The notes beneath the pieces are model-generated. The model did not search any database, was not told the DNA's origin, and saw nothing but the letters and a program-made list of their open reading frames with translations. 8,372 bases of DNA from Acidobacteriota bacterium (lineage in GTDB: Bacteria; Acidobacteriota; Terriglobia; Terriglobales; Acidobacteriaceae), in the NCBI GenBank assembly GCA_021793595.1, contig JAJYSL010000187.1:1-8372 (forward strand). The letters are read 5' to 3'. How positions within the stretch are numbered: the first letter of the stretch is position 1; every line of letters begins with the position of its first letter. A program made the translations under genes and the position numbers. Shown piece after piece: positions 1 through 5,853 of this stretch.

Positions 1-341
1 AGGTAGGCCGTCCCAGGCGACCGGCAAGCGGACGACGAGTCCGGCGCGATTGACGCTGTCGAGCCCAGGACTCGTTCTCGGCCACAGTGTGTACCGTTGC
101 TACCAGATCGATCCCCCACACCCGCGGCGCGACATTGCAGATCATGCGTGCATGCAACAGCAGGGAACGCTCTACATGTATGAACCGGTGACCACGCATC
201 AGCGGAATTAGCGGCCGCTATGGTGTGCTGTGCCGCGCTGGGAGGTTACCGCGGCCTCAAAAGAACTGAATATGACGTGCGAGTACAAGGCCCGGCCGCA
301 ATCGGGTCGCAGCAGATTCTTTTCAACCAGGAGAATGCGAA
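1..341. other. Left-edge region without a supportable gene
   Basis: No gene here can be supported. Two frames stay open to the left edge: plus strand 2-211 (about 69 codons, stop TAG at 209-211) and minus strand from an ATG at 199 to the edge (about 66 codons). Neither has a ribosome binding site or a family motif I recognise, and open frames of this length are not rare at this GC content. A 12-bp perfect palindrome (TAGCGGCCGCTA, 209-220) sits just after the plus-strand stop. The plus frame could be the tail of a gene entering from the left, but I would not annotate it without homology support. Confidence 0.4.
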
Positions 342-656
342 ATGGGACTGAAGAATATCGAGGGTTACGGTGCATTCGGAAAGATGAACAGACAGAGGGT
401 GATCGGATTCCTGAAGGCGTCAGGAACGCGCGATCCTGACATCCTGGCGCTCCAGAAGCAGAAGCTGATCACACCCAACAAGAACCTGAAGGTGGGCTCG
501 TTCGGCTTTATCATCCTAGGCGTCCTGCTCTTGCCGCTGCTGGGCGCGGGCATTCCGGTGATTCTCCTCGGAATATGGATGTACTGGTTCGGCGCGAGAA
601 ACATCAAGACTGTCGAAGCAGCCTACAGCGAGTATCTGGCGTCCGGGCCTGCCTGA
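342..656 (+). CDS. Small membrane protein of unknown function, 104 aa
   Basis: I do not recognise the family. The start at 342 is supported by AGGAG at 329-333, eight bases upstream. The first 50 residues are polar and basic (K4, K14, R18, R20, K25, then a Gln/Lys-rich patch at 38-50). Residues about 51-84 are strongly hydrophobic and interrupted by Gly-Ala-Gly-Ile-Pro (68-72), so they probably form a two-helix membrane hairpin. A polar tail follows (85-104, with Tyr95 and Tyr98). The lack of a signal-peptide cleavage site and the basic N-terminal region suggest both ends lie in the cytoplasm. An internal Met15 is a less likely start. It stands alone: the next gene lies on the other strand almost 500 bases away, so the context gives no clue to function. 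A weak terminator-like element follows at 683-706. Confidence 0.7.
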   Translation: MGLKNIEGYGAFGKMNRQRVIGFLKASGTRDPDILALQKQKLITPNKNLKVGSFGFIILGVLLLPLLGAGIPVILLGIWMYWFGARNIKTVEAAYSEYLASGPA

Positions 657-682
657 TCGCTTGCCGAGGAAAGCACGATGCT

Positions 683-706
683 GGCGTCCGGAACTCGCCT
701 TTTTTT
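683..706 (+). terminator. Possible weak intrinsic terminator after the 342-656 gene
   Basis: GGCG (683-686) can pair with CGCC (696-699) around a nine-base loop, and seven T residues follow at once (700-706). The T-run and its position 27 bases after the stop fit an intrinsic terminator, but the stem is only four base pairs, so this is a tentative call. Confidence 0.35.
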
Positions 707-864
707 GCAACCCTGACAATGACCGCCTGCCGTCAGCTGCCCATGCGGCACTCGTGTGGCGCCGCGCCCGCGCTGACCGCAGTGGAAGCTTGTCCCGGCA
801 GGGCAGCGGGCAGAACCGTTTGTTTGTGACGGGAAAGCTGTGGCCCAGGCTGGTTGAGATTGAG

Positions 865-892
865 CTGGCGCCCGCTGGCGCGCGGGCGCCAG
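865..892. repeat. Perfect GC-rich 11-bp inverted repeat
   Basis: CTGGCGCCCGC (865-875) is followed after six bases by its exact reverse complement (882-892). The stem is all but two G/C pairs, so it would fold very stably in RNA or single-stranded DNA. It lies about 210 bases past the 342-656 gene, in non-coding sequence, and has no T-tract. It could be a REP-like palindrome or a transcription pause or protective hairpin; nothing in the sequence decides between these. Confidence 0.6.
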
Positions 893-1135
893 TGGCCGGG
901 GGATCTTTGTCCGCCCGGACGAAAACGCGACGGCAGTTCCTTGCGACGGCCCTTATTTGGGGGAGCGTAGCGTCCTGATCCGATGCGGCGACGTATCGGC
1001 TCTAGGTTTCTGATTGAGTGACTTGGCGGTGATGCATCAATTTAGGATAGGAAGCGTTCAGGGGGCGAAGTCCGTAGGAACGGACCCGAAGTCCAGTCTC
1101 AGTAGTCGTGATCGGACTCTGAGGGTAGTCGCCGG

Positions 1136-1600
1136 CTAGCTAACGGCCTTCTTTACCAGGTCAGCGATCACTTTTTCCTCCTTTGCGTCGAGCTTCGTCA
1201 GCGCAAAGGCCGTCGACCACATGGCACCATCGTCCAATCTTGCCTTGTCACTGAAGCCGAGCGTCGCATATCTCGTCTTGAACTTATGTGAGCCTTGAAA
1301 GAAACATACGACGCTGCCGCCTCTGGCGTAGGCAGGCATCCCGTACCAAGTCCGAGGCGCGAGCACAGGTGCGACTCGTTTGATCAGCGCATGAAGACGT
1401 TCAGCCATTATGCGATCGGCGTCAGGCATCTCGGCGATCTTCGCGAGCACCTCTGCTTCGGCTTCAATCGCGTTTGCGTTTTGGCGCTGCTCATCTTTCA
1501 GTTCCTTTGCTCGCTCCTTCATCGCGCGACGCTCGTCATCCGTAAAGCCGGTCTGTTTGGGTGGGCGTTGAACAATCTCCCCGTGGCTTTTCGCTTTCAT
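1136..1600 (-). CDS. DUF1801 domain protein, 154 aa
   Basis: A small cytoplasmic protein of the DUF1801 (YdhG-like) family, whose biochemical role is poorly defined; some members have been linked to iron handling in Bacillus, but that should not be transferred here. The start at 1600 is preceded by AGAGG (1607-1611 on the plus strand), six bases away. Residues 20-55 are highly charged and Ala/Glu/Lys-rich, and are predicted helical. The conserved core follows: a helical segment with Leu-His-Ala-Leu-Ile (69-73), the [10 protein letters not shown] motif (82-91), a strand with VVCFFQG (97-103), then a Lys-rich turn and [14 protein letters not shown] (112-125). There is no signal peptide or membrane segment. 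It is transcribed away from its neighbours as a single gene. The family call is from memory of its conserved Trp-Tyr-Gly-Met-Pro core and is fairly sure; the function is open. Confidence 0.85.
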   Translation of the reverse strand: MKAKSHGEIVQRPPKQTGFTDDERRAMKERAKELKDEQRQNANAIEAEAEVLAKIAEMPDADRIMAERLHALIKRVAPVLAPRTWYGMPAYARGGSVVCFFQGSHKFKTRYATLGFSDKARLDDGAMWSTAFALTKLDAKEEKVIADLVKKAVS

Positions 1601-2107
1601 GGGTTACCTCTGATGGCGCTCAGGAATCAAATGATCAAACGTGCGACGCCGCATAGCCACGTGATCCACCTTAGATTATGAACGATAGCGTCACTCCGGG
1701 GAACAGTCTGGGTTGACTGCTGTCCGCGCGAGCTCTCAACTTTCGCAAACAGGCCAAATCATGTTTCCAGATCGCGCCGGCTTGGAAACATGATTTGGCG
1801 ATGATACGCTCCTTGATGGGCTTTTGCGTCTAACTTTCAAGTCGGCACCCACCGGGGATGAATCCCAGGGACGACTCTTTCGATGTGGGAGGGAGATGGG
1901 CAATGGCGGCTAAGGGACAGCCTTCCCAGAGATTGAGTGGGCTGAGCGTCCAACCCGATGGCGAGGCAGCTGAGGCTATTTCTTAGAGCAGCTTCGCCAG
2001 GCAACATGGCAAGGAAAGACACCCAACTCAAAAGCGCCGAGACATCATCCTGGGTGTGCACTCCGTTAGAATGTGTACATATTTGTTTCCCTCACTTAGG
2101 AGATCCA
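1601..2107. other. Divergent spacer between the DUF1801 gene and the secreted-protein gene
   Basis: This stretch of about 500 bases separates two divergently transcribed genes and should hold both promoters. I see no convincing gene in it. A minus-strand frame at 1837-2061 lacks a ribosome binding site and any known motif. The reading frame of the 2108 gene extends back to 1958, but this extension gives no signal-like start. The clearest structure is the 17-bp inverted repeat at 1753-1799. A small GGGAT/ATCCC hairpin lies at 1855-1866. A TAGAAT hexamer at 2067-2072 could be the -10 box for the 2108 gene, but no good -35 box goes with it. Confidence 0.5.
1753..1799. repeat. Perfect 17-bp inverted repeat with 13-base loop
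   Basis: GCCAAATCATGTTTCCA (1753-1769) is matched by its exact reverse complement at 1783-1799. The 13-base loop (1770-1782) is GC-rich. There is no T-run on either side, and the repeat lies about 150 bases upstream of the minus-strand gene and 310 bases upstream of the plus-strand gene. This makes a terminator unlikely and leaves a regulator binding site, the stem of a small RNA or a small mobile palindromic element as possibilities. The perfect match over 17 bases argues for selection or recent origin. Confidence 0.75.
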
Positions 2108-2995
2108 ATGAATATGGTTCAGCCCCGAATTCGGCAGTACATTGCGTGGATGGCGATAACCGTGGCCGGCCTGACGGCAGGCGTCGTGCATGCCCAGGAG
2201 CACCCCTCGGTGCCTAGCGGCCCGGCTCAGATCCTGGTAACTGTGCAGGAGAATCTGAAGCCGGGGGACGATGCGGCCCACGCTAGACTCGAAGCCGAAT
2301 ACATCTCCGTGCTGAACGCCAATAATGGCAGCGAATACTACCTGGGAATGGGCGCAATCACCGGGAAGCAACAAGTAATGTTCCTTTCCGGCTACTCCTC
2401 GCTTGAGGAGATGGCAGACGTACACGATTTTAACGATACTGTTCTAGGCAACAAGTTAGACAAGATCAACAGCGAGCACAATGCGACTCTAACCGGCGTG
2501 AACACGGCCGTCTGGAGGCTGTGCCCAGGCTTGAGCAATCCAGACACGGTGAATCTAGGCAAGATGCGCTTCATGGAGCTGACCCAGATTCACGTCAAGC
2601 TCGGGCACAGTCCCGAGTTTGCGGATCTCGTCCAGCAGATCAGGGCGGGATGGATGAAGACCGACCCCGATTTTCACTACTTGCTCTACGAACAAACCTT
2701 TGGTGACTCCCATGACGACTCCTATTTGGTCGTCATCGCGGTGAAGTCTCTGGCGGACCTCGACAAGCACCACTCGATGATGGCCAAATACCGACAGGGT
2801 TTGGGCGAAAACGCGTACAAACATATGCTTGATTTTGAGAGCGCGAACTATGACGGCACTGTGTCGAACCTCTTCGTATTTACGCCAAGCATGAGTCGGC
2901 TGCCGAGAAGCTGGATCAAGGACGATCTCGCATTCTGGAAACCGAAACCGGCGACAGAAGTTCCAGCGAAGAAGGGTGCAGCAGGCAAGAAGTAG
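2108..2995 (+). CDS. Secreted protein of unknown function with two similar halves, 295 aa
   Basis: The start is placed at 2108 because AGGAG (2098-2102) lies five bases upstream and the protein then begins with a normal signal peptide. The signal has Arg7/Arg9, a hydrophobic core (11-27), and probable cleavage after Val-Val-His-Ala (29). The frame runs upstream to 1958, but that start has no ribosome binding site and would bury the signal. The mature protein appears to contain two related alpha/beta segments, about 41-138 and 154-258. Each starts with a strand (QILVTVQ; FMELTQIHV), continues with an amphipathic helix and a Tyr-rich strand (EYYLGMG; HYLLYEQ), then a hydrophobic strand and a helix with Ser-Leu (SSLEEMADVH; KSLADLDKHH). 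This resembles a duplicated ferredoxin-like (dimeric alpha-beta barrel) fold, but that is an inference. The C-terminus is a Lys/Ala tail (280-295). Location is probably periplasmic. The function is unknown. Confidence 0.8.
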   Translation: MNMVQPRIRQYIAWMAITVAGLTAGVVHAQEHPSVPSGPAQILVTVQENLKPGDDAAHARLEAEYISVLNANNGSEYYLGMGAITGKQQVMFLSGYSSLEEMADVHDFNDTVLGNKLDKINSEHNATLTGVNTAVWRLCPGLSNPDTVNLGKMRFMELTQIHVKLGHSPEFADLVQQIRAGWMKTDPDFHYLLYEQTFGDSHDDSYLVVIAVKSLADLDKHHSMMAKYRQGLGENAYKHMLDFESANYDGTVSNLFVFTPSMSRLPRSWIKDDLAFWKPKPATEVPAKKGAAGKK

Positions 2996-3132
2996 ATGCG
3001 GTTCTAGAACCCTCCCGGCGGACGCGGCACGGACTCAATCAGCGATGCCGCACAATCCGACAACACGAAGCGGCTCCTTCTTCAATGCCTTACGTTGCTA
3101 CCAGAAAATCCGTAGATCATTGGTCAGGATCG

Positions 3133-3176
3133 GCACAATGAAAACGGCTGCCATGTGGCAGCCGTTTTCATTGTGC
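3133..3176. terminator. Bidirectional intrinsic terminator, perfect 20-bp stem
   Basis: The left arm at 3133-3152 and the right arm at 3157-3176 are perfectly complementary over 20 bases, with a four-base loop ATGT. The GC core (CGGCTGCC/GGCAGCCG) is bordered by AAAA on the left and TTTT on the right, so transcripts from either side end in a GC hairpin followed by a short U-run. It lies between the convergent genes ending at 2995 and 3198, exactly where a shared terminator is expected. Confidence 0.9.
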
Positions 3177-3197
3177 AAATGTTGCACAGCGATGGAA

Positions 3198-3638
3198 TCA
3201 GTGCCGCCCGCGGCCGTGGAAACCGCCGCGTCCGCCATCACCGTGGAAACCGCCGCCTACGTAGCCACGGCCACCACCCCATCCACCACGATCGCCACCC
3301 CATCCGCCACGATCGCCCCATCCGCCACCATCCTCACCCCATCCTCCACCATCCTCACCCCATCCTCCACCATCCTCACCCCATCCTCCCCAACCGCGGT
3401 CGTACCAGGGGCCAGCACCGATGAAGATGCCGTTGTTAAACCACTGGGGTCCGTAATAGCCATAGGGAGCGCAGGCATAGGGGGCGTAGTTGTAGTAGCC
3501 GTACTGACATGCGGGTGGGCCCACGGGGTAACCGCCGCCGATGTTGATGCCAAACGAGATTTGCGCGTGCGCGGAGCGGGTTGGCGTCAGAAAGAATCCG
3601 AAGATTGCAAGCAATGCGAAATACCTGAGAGTACGCAT
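3198..3638 (-). CDS. Exported Gly/Trp/Tyr-rich low-complexity protein, 146 aa
   Basis: The start is well supported: AAGGAG (plus-strand 3646-3651) lies eight bases upstream of the ATG. The N-terminus is a clear signal peptide (Arg2, Arg5, hydrophobic 6-18) with probable cleavage after Ala-His-Ala (25). The mature part has a Gly/Ile segment (28-37) and a Tyr-rich stretch with two Cys residues (Cys44 and Cys56), which could form a disulfide. A conserved-looking IFIGAGPW segment follows (71-78), then a Gly/Trp-rich tail made of Trp-Gly-Glu-Asp-Gly-Gly-Gly units (87-107) that decays into Gly-Asp-Arg repeats and ends in His/Arg/Gly (130-146). Short exported proteins of this style are frequent in Acidobacteriota. 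The role is unknown; surface, adhesive or metal-binding functions are possible because of the His and aromatic residues. It is a single gene that converges with the secreted-protein gene on the plus strand. Confidence 0.8.
   Translation of the reverse strand: MRTLRYFALLAIFGFFLTPTRSAHAQISFGINIGGGYPVGPPACQYGYYNYAPYACAPYGYYGPQWFNNGIFIGAGPWYDRGWGGWGEDGGGWGEDGGGWGEDGGGWGDRGGWGGDRGGWGGGRGYVGGGFHGDGGRGGFHGRGRH
3325..3387. repeat. Three perfect 21-bp tandem repeats inside the Gly-rich gene
   Basis: Three identical 21-base units run at 3325-3345, 3346-3366 and 3367-3387. Each keeps the frame and codes for one seven-residue Trp-Gly-Glu-Asp-Gly-Gly-Gly unit on the minus strand. The sequence to the left (about 3281-3324) holds degenerate copies of the same theme. 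Identity at the DNA level, including silent positions, indicates recent duplication, probably by replication slippage, so the copy number may vary between strains. Confidence 0.9.
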
Positions 3639-4114
3639 ATTCGTGCTCCTTACTGGCCTGGGTCGCTTTCGTTCGTGTCCGTTTTCAAGTATCTGAAACA
3701 GTAGTTTATCGGAAAGGATTGTAGCAGTCGACTCGGCTCATGCCGCTGACTTTGCGACGGTCGGAAGCCTGATGAATTCCCATGATCCTGTTCACGTATG
3801 AGCATGTCGATGACCTTAGATAAACCAGTATCTTGTATAAACCCGTATAAAGGCATCTGTCAGCGGTTTCCCGAACAGTTCGGTCGGTAGATTATTTCGT
3901 CTGATGAAAGGACAATCCAGAAATTGAGCGGTCAATTCGCGCCCAATCGCCAAATCGCTCATCGAACTCAGACCGCTGACGAAAAGTCGGCATAAACGAT
4001 GCTGCTCCGTCTTCATATCGACAGCAACGTGGAGCAAACTTCTTGCCTTCAGTCCGTGTACTCCAAACGAACCCCAAAACCGCGTATCGGCCGTTTCGTG
4101 CGTTTGCTGCGATG

Positions 4115-4141
4115 TTGAAATATCAATAAATTATTTATAAT
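4115..4141 (+). promoter_or_regulatory. Promoter-like element (TTGAAA / TATAAT) without a known gene
   Basis: TTGAAA at 4115-4120 and a consensus TATAAT at 4136-4141 are separated by 15 bases, slightly short of the usual 16-18. It points rightward, where no plus-strand gene starts until 5854 and the intervening gene lies antisense to it. It may be chance in an AT-rich patch, or it may drive a small RNA that would include the hairpin at 4186-4208. Confidence 0.35.
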
Positions 4142-4185
4142 CAGCGCAATATAGCAATCCGACTCCCGCCTCCACCATCAATTTT

Positions 4186-4208
4186 CAATCGTTTACAGGC
4201 AACGATTG
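4186..4208. repeat. 8-bp inverted repeat, CAATCGTT hairpin
   Basis: CAATCGTT (4186-4193) and AACGATTG (4201-4208) pair perfectly around a seven-base loop, and a further CAATCG copy lies at 4210-4215. No T-run follows on the plus strand, and the minus strand has an A-run, so it is not an intrinsic terminator for the kinase gene. It could be an operator or part of a small RNA. Confidence 0.5.
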
Positions 4209-4359
4209 CCAATCGTACAAGAAACGTTCCTTGTGTTTGGAATCATGCTATATGCGAAGCGTGTCAGATGAAGAAGTTCCATGGGCTGAGGGTGTTGCAT
4301 AGGATTTCCAGGATGAAACCCGCAAAATGTTTGGATGACAAGCGGCACAGACGCACAGT

Positions 4360-5826
4360 TCAATCTTGCAATTGCGGTTCACGGGACTGCAGTGGCAACT
4401 CGAACGAGAAGACGGAACCATGTCCGACCTGACTGGTGACGGTGATGGTACCGCCATGCGCCTCCACAATGGCTTTGGCGATGGCGAGTCCCATGCCTGT
4501 TCCGTGCACCTGATAGCGTTGCCCAGGGCTGCGATAAAACTTGTCGAAGATAAAGCTCTTTTCCAGCATGCCGATTCCCACCCCACGGTCGGCCACGCTG
4601 ACGATCAGGGCGTCTTTGGTCTGTTCGGCACTGATGCAGATGGGACTACCGGGAGTGGAATATTTGGCGGCGTTTTCCAGCAGATGATGCAAGACCTTTT
4701 CGATCATACGAAGATCGAAAACGACGGGCGGCAGATCGCTGGGCAGCCGCACGGAGATAGGATGGGCAGCAACGATATCCTGGGCGTTGCTGACCGATTC
4801 GTCGACAAGCTGTTGCACCGAGTACGGCTGCAAATCCAATTGGACCTCGCGTGCATCCAGCTGGGCCATCTCCACCGCTTCTTCGATCAGGCGATTGAGT
4901 CGTCCGCTTTCCTCGTCGATGATGGCGAGCAACTCGCTCCGCTCCTGTTCCGTCAACTGCATTTGGGAACGTAAGCTGCTGACGGCCCCCATAATCGAAG
5001 TGAGAGGCGTGCGCAGCTCATGGGTCACAGAGTCCAGCAAGGCGCTGCGGATGCGTTCACTTTCGCGCGCAGCCTCCGTCTTGCCTAGTTGTTCGACGGC
5101 TCCGGCCCGTTCCACCGCAATGGCAACCATGCTGCCCAGTGCCTCTAGACTCTGTCGCGACGGGCCCTTGCCAACGATGCCCAGTGCCCCGATGGGACGC
5201 AGACCCATCATCAGCGGGACCATGCAGATTCCCGTCTCCTCATTACGCTGAATGTCGAGCGAGCGCGAAGCATTGCGAAGCAACTCATCGCCGATTCGCT
5301 CACTGCTGACGCCGGAATGGTACACGCGGTTCCTGGCGTTGATCAGCAGAGCCGTACCCTCAGTAAAGAAGGTGGTAGTGATCATTTGAGGGATGGAGTT
5401 GAGCAGGTCGAGAATATTTTCGCTAGTCAGCAGCTGGCGGCTAAAGTCATAGAGCCGCTCCATTTCAATCCGCTGTTTTTTCGCCTGATTTGCTTCATCG
5501 CGTACGCGATCAGAAAGTCGGCTGTATAAGATCGCGGTAACCAGAAATGCGCTGAGCGAGACCCAGTTTTGCGGATCGGCGACCGTGAATTTCCCGATGG
5601 GCGGGAGAAAGAAAAAATTGATCGCCAGGATTGAAAGAATGGATGTAAAAATTGCGTTGGGAAGTCCCCATCGCCCTGCGATCCATAAAACGTATAACAA
5701 TAAAGTGAGAGAGACTGTGGTGTGATTGACGTGCAGCAGAGAAAAATATATCCAGACAATCAACGCCACGACCAGCGCAGAGGCCGCGTAGCGGGTCATC
5801 GGAGATGTTCTATGCGACAGCATCAC
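4360..5826 (-). CDS. Membrane histidine kinase, C-terminal half of a split KdpD
   Basis: This is the membrane and catalytic half of the potassium sensor KdpD as a separate protein. Four membrane helices of the DUF4118 type lie at about 12-31, 37-51, 57-75 and 88-103, with the KdpD hallmark Asn-Phe-Phe-Phe-Leu-Pro-Pro (70-76) and Ala-Asp-Pro-Gln-Asn-Trp (83-88). A GAF-like region (about 125-240) and a coiled linker follow. The HisKA box Ser-Val-Thr-His-Glu-Leu-Arg-Thr-Pro has the phosphorylated His269. The HATPase has the N box with Asn385 (ENAAKYS), the G1 box Asp-Arg-Gly-Val-Gly-Ile-Gly (413-419), the F box FIFDKFYRS and the G2 box Gly-Thr-Gly-Met-Gly-Leu (442-447). All catalytic residues are present. 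The N-terminal KdpD and USP domains are absent here but are encoded divergently, 27 bases away. The start may be GTG at 5826 or the adjoining ATG at 5823; neither has a good ribosome binding site. The likely partner is KdpE (7010-7756). Confidence 0.92.
   Translation of the reverse strand: MMLSHRTSPMTRYAASALVVALIVWIYFSLLHVNHTTVSLTLLLYVLWIAGRWGLPNAIFTSILSILAINFFFLPPIGKFTVADPQNWVSLSAFLVTAILYSRLSDRVRDEANQAKKQRIEMERLYDFSRQLLTSENILDLLNSIPQMITTTFFTEGTALLINARNRVYHSGVSSERIGDELLRNASRSLDIQRNEETGICMVPLMMGLRPIGALGIVGKGPSRQSLEALGSMVAIAVERAGAVEQLGKTEAARESERIRSALLDSVTHELRTPLTSIMGAVSSLRSQMQLTEQERSELLAIIDEESGRLNRLIEEAVEMAQLDAREVQLDLQPYSVQQLVDESVSNAQDIVAAHPISVRLPSDLPPVVFDLRMIEKVLHHLLENAAKYSTPGSPICISAEQTKDALIVSVADRGVGIGMLEKSFIFDKFYRSPGQRYQVHGTGMGLAIAKAIVEAHGGTITVTSQVGHGSVFSFELPLQSREPQLQD
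5726..5752 (+). promoter_or_regulatory. Tentative promoter for kdpD-kdpE inside the kinase gene
   Basis: The 27-base gap before kdpD is too short for two normal promoters, so the plus-strand promoter should lie within the 5' end of the divergent kinase gene. The best candidate is TTGACG (5726-5731) and TATATC (5747-5752) with a 15-base spacer, about 100 bases upstream of the kdpD start. The spacer is short and the -10 box imperfect, so this is tentative. No TTATG repeats like those after kdpE are seen here. Confidence 0.25.
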
Positions 5827-5837
5827 ACCAATTCTAC

Positions 5838-5850
5838 TCAGGCGGCCTGA
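5838..5850. promoter_or_regulatory. 13-bp palindrome in the divergent start region
   Basis: TCAGGC-G-GCCTGA is a perfect 6+1+6 inverted repeat centred at 5844. It fills half of the 27-base gap between the two divergent start codons (kinase at 5826, KdpD at 5854). It would sit in the leader or ribosome-loading region of both messages. It could be a shared operator or a hairpin that lowers translation, and it contains the only Shine-Dalgarno-like bases available to kdpD (AGGCGG, 5840-5845). Confidence 0.4.
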
Positions 5851-5853
5851 TCT

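Larger units (their letters stand above)
657..1135. other. Gene-free stretch between convergent genes, with strong hairpins
   Basis: No credible gene was found. A plus-strand frame across 661-978 begins at TTG with no ribosome binding site, is Arg/Ala-rich and matches nothing I know. The stretch does hold secondary structure. There is a perfect 11-bp inverted repeat with a six-base loop (865-892). A shorter GTCC/GGAC hairpin sits near 909-920. A 6-bp hairpin with loop AGGA lies at 1070-1085, flanked by direct repeats CGAAGTCC at 1066-1073 and 1087-1094. No T-run follows these, so they are not classic terminators. They could be REP-like elements or part of an untranslated transcript. Confidence 0.4.
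3639..4359. other. AT-rich spacer without a convincing gene
   Basis: These 720 bases separate the Gly-rich protein gene and the end of the kinase gene, both on the minus strand. The open frames within (for example minus 3816-4037 and 3892-4077) lack ribosome binding sites, signal sequences and known motifs, and overlap each other in different frames, so I leave them out. Visible structure includes two GTATAAA copies ten bases apart (3835-3841 and 3845-3851), a promoter-like element at 4115-4141 and an 8-bp hairpin at 4186-4208. No intrinsic terminator is visible after the kinase stop at 4360. The base composition is lower in GC than the flanking genes, notably around 4110-4145. Confidence 0.5.

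Noticed and set aside
661..978. Plus-strand frame of 105 codons
   Set aside because: It has a TTG start without a ribosome binding site, Arg/Ala-rich composition typical of spurious frames in GC-rich DNA, and strong palindromes within it.
1837..2061. Minus-strand frame of 74 codons in the divergent spacer
   Set aside because: It has no ribosome binding site and no known motif, and it overlaps the likely promoter region of the 2108 gene.
1958..2107. Upstream extension of the secreted-protein gene
   Set aside because: It adds 50 residues with no ribosome binding site and would place the signal peptide internally; the start at 2108 has AGGAG and a proper signal sequence.
3325..3387. Tandem repeats considered as a CRISPR array
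   Set aside because: The units are contiguous with no spacers and maintain a coding frame of seven residues.
3257..3553. Second minus-strand frame across the same repeats (98 codons)
   Set aside because: It has no ribosome binding site and no signal peptide, whereas the 3198-3638 frame has AAGGAG and a clean signal sequence.
2976..3704. Long plus-strand open frame (242 codons) rich in Thr/Ser/Pro/Ala
   Set aside because: It is the antisense of the Gly-rich gene; its Thr-Pro-Ser repeats come from the 21-bp repeats read backwards. It also runs through the terminator hairpin and starts inside the previous gene without a ribosome binding site.
3816..4077. Two overlapping minus-strand frames (73 and 61 codons)
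   Set aside because: They lie in different frames over the same AT-rich bases, with no ribosome binding site, no motif and no signal sequence.
4366..4974. Plus-strand frame of 202 codons inside the kinase gene
   Set aside because: It is antisense to the HATPase and HisKA coding region, whose motifs are intact on the other strand.
4360..5826. Kinase gene considered as a KdpD broken by frameshift or inversion
   Set aside because: Both halves have clean ends between domains and complete motif sets, and stand-alone short KdpD proteins are known elsewhere, so a functional split is more likely than a pseudogene.
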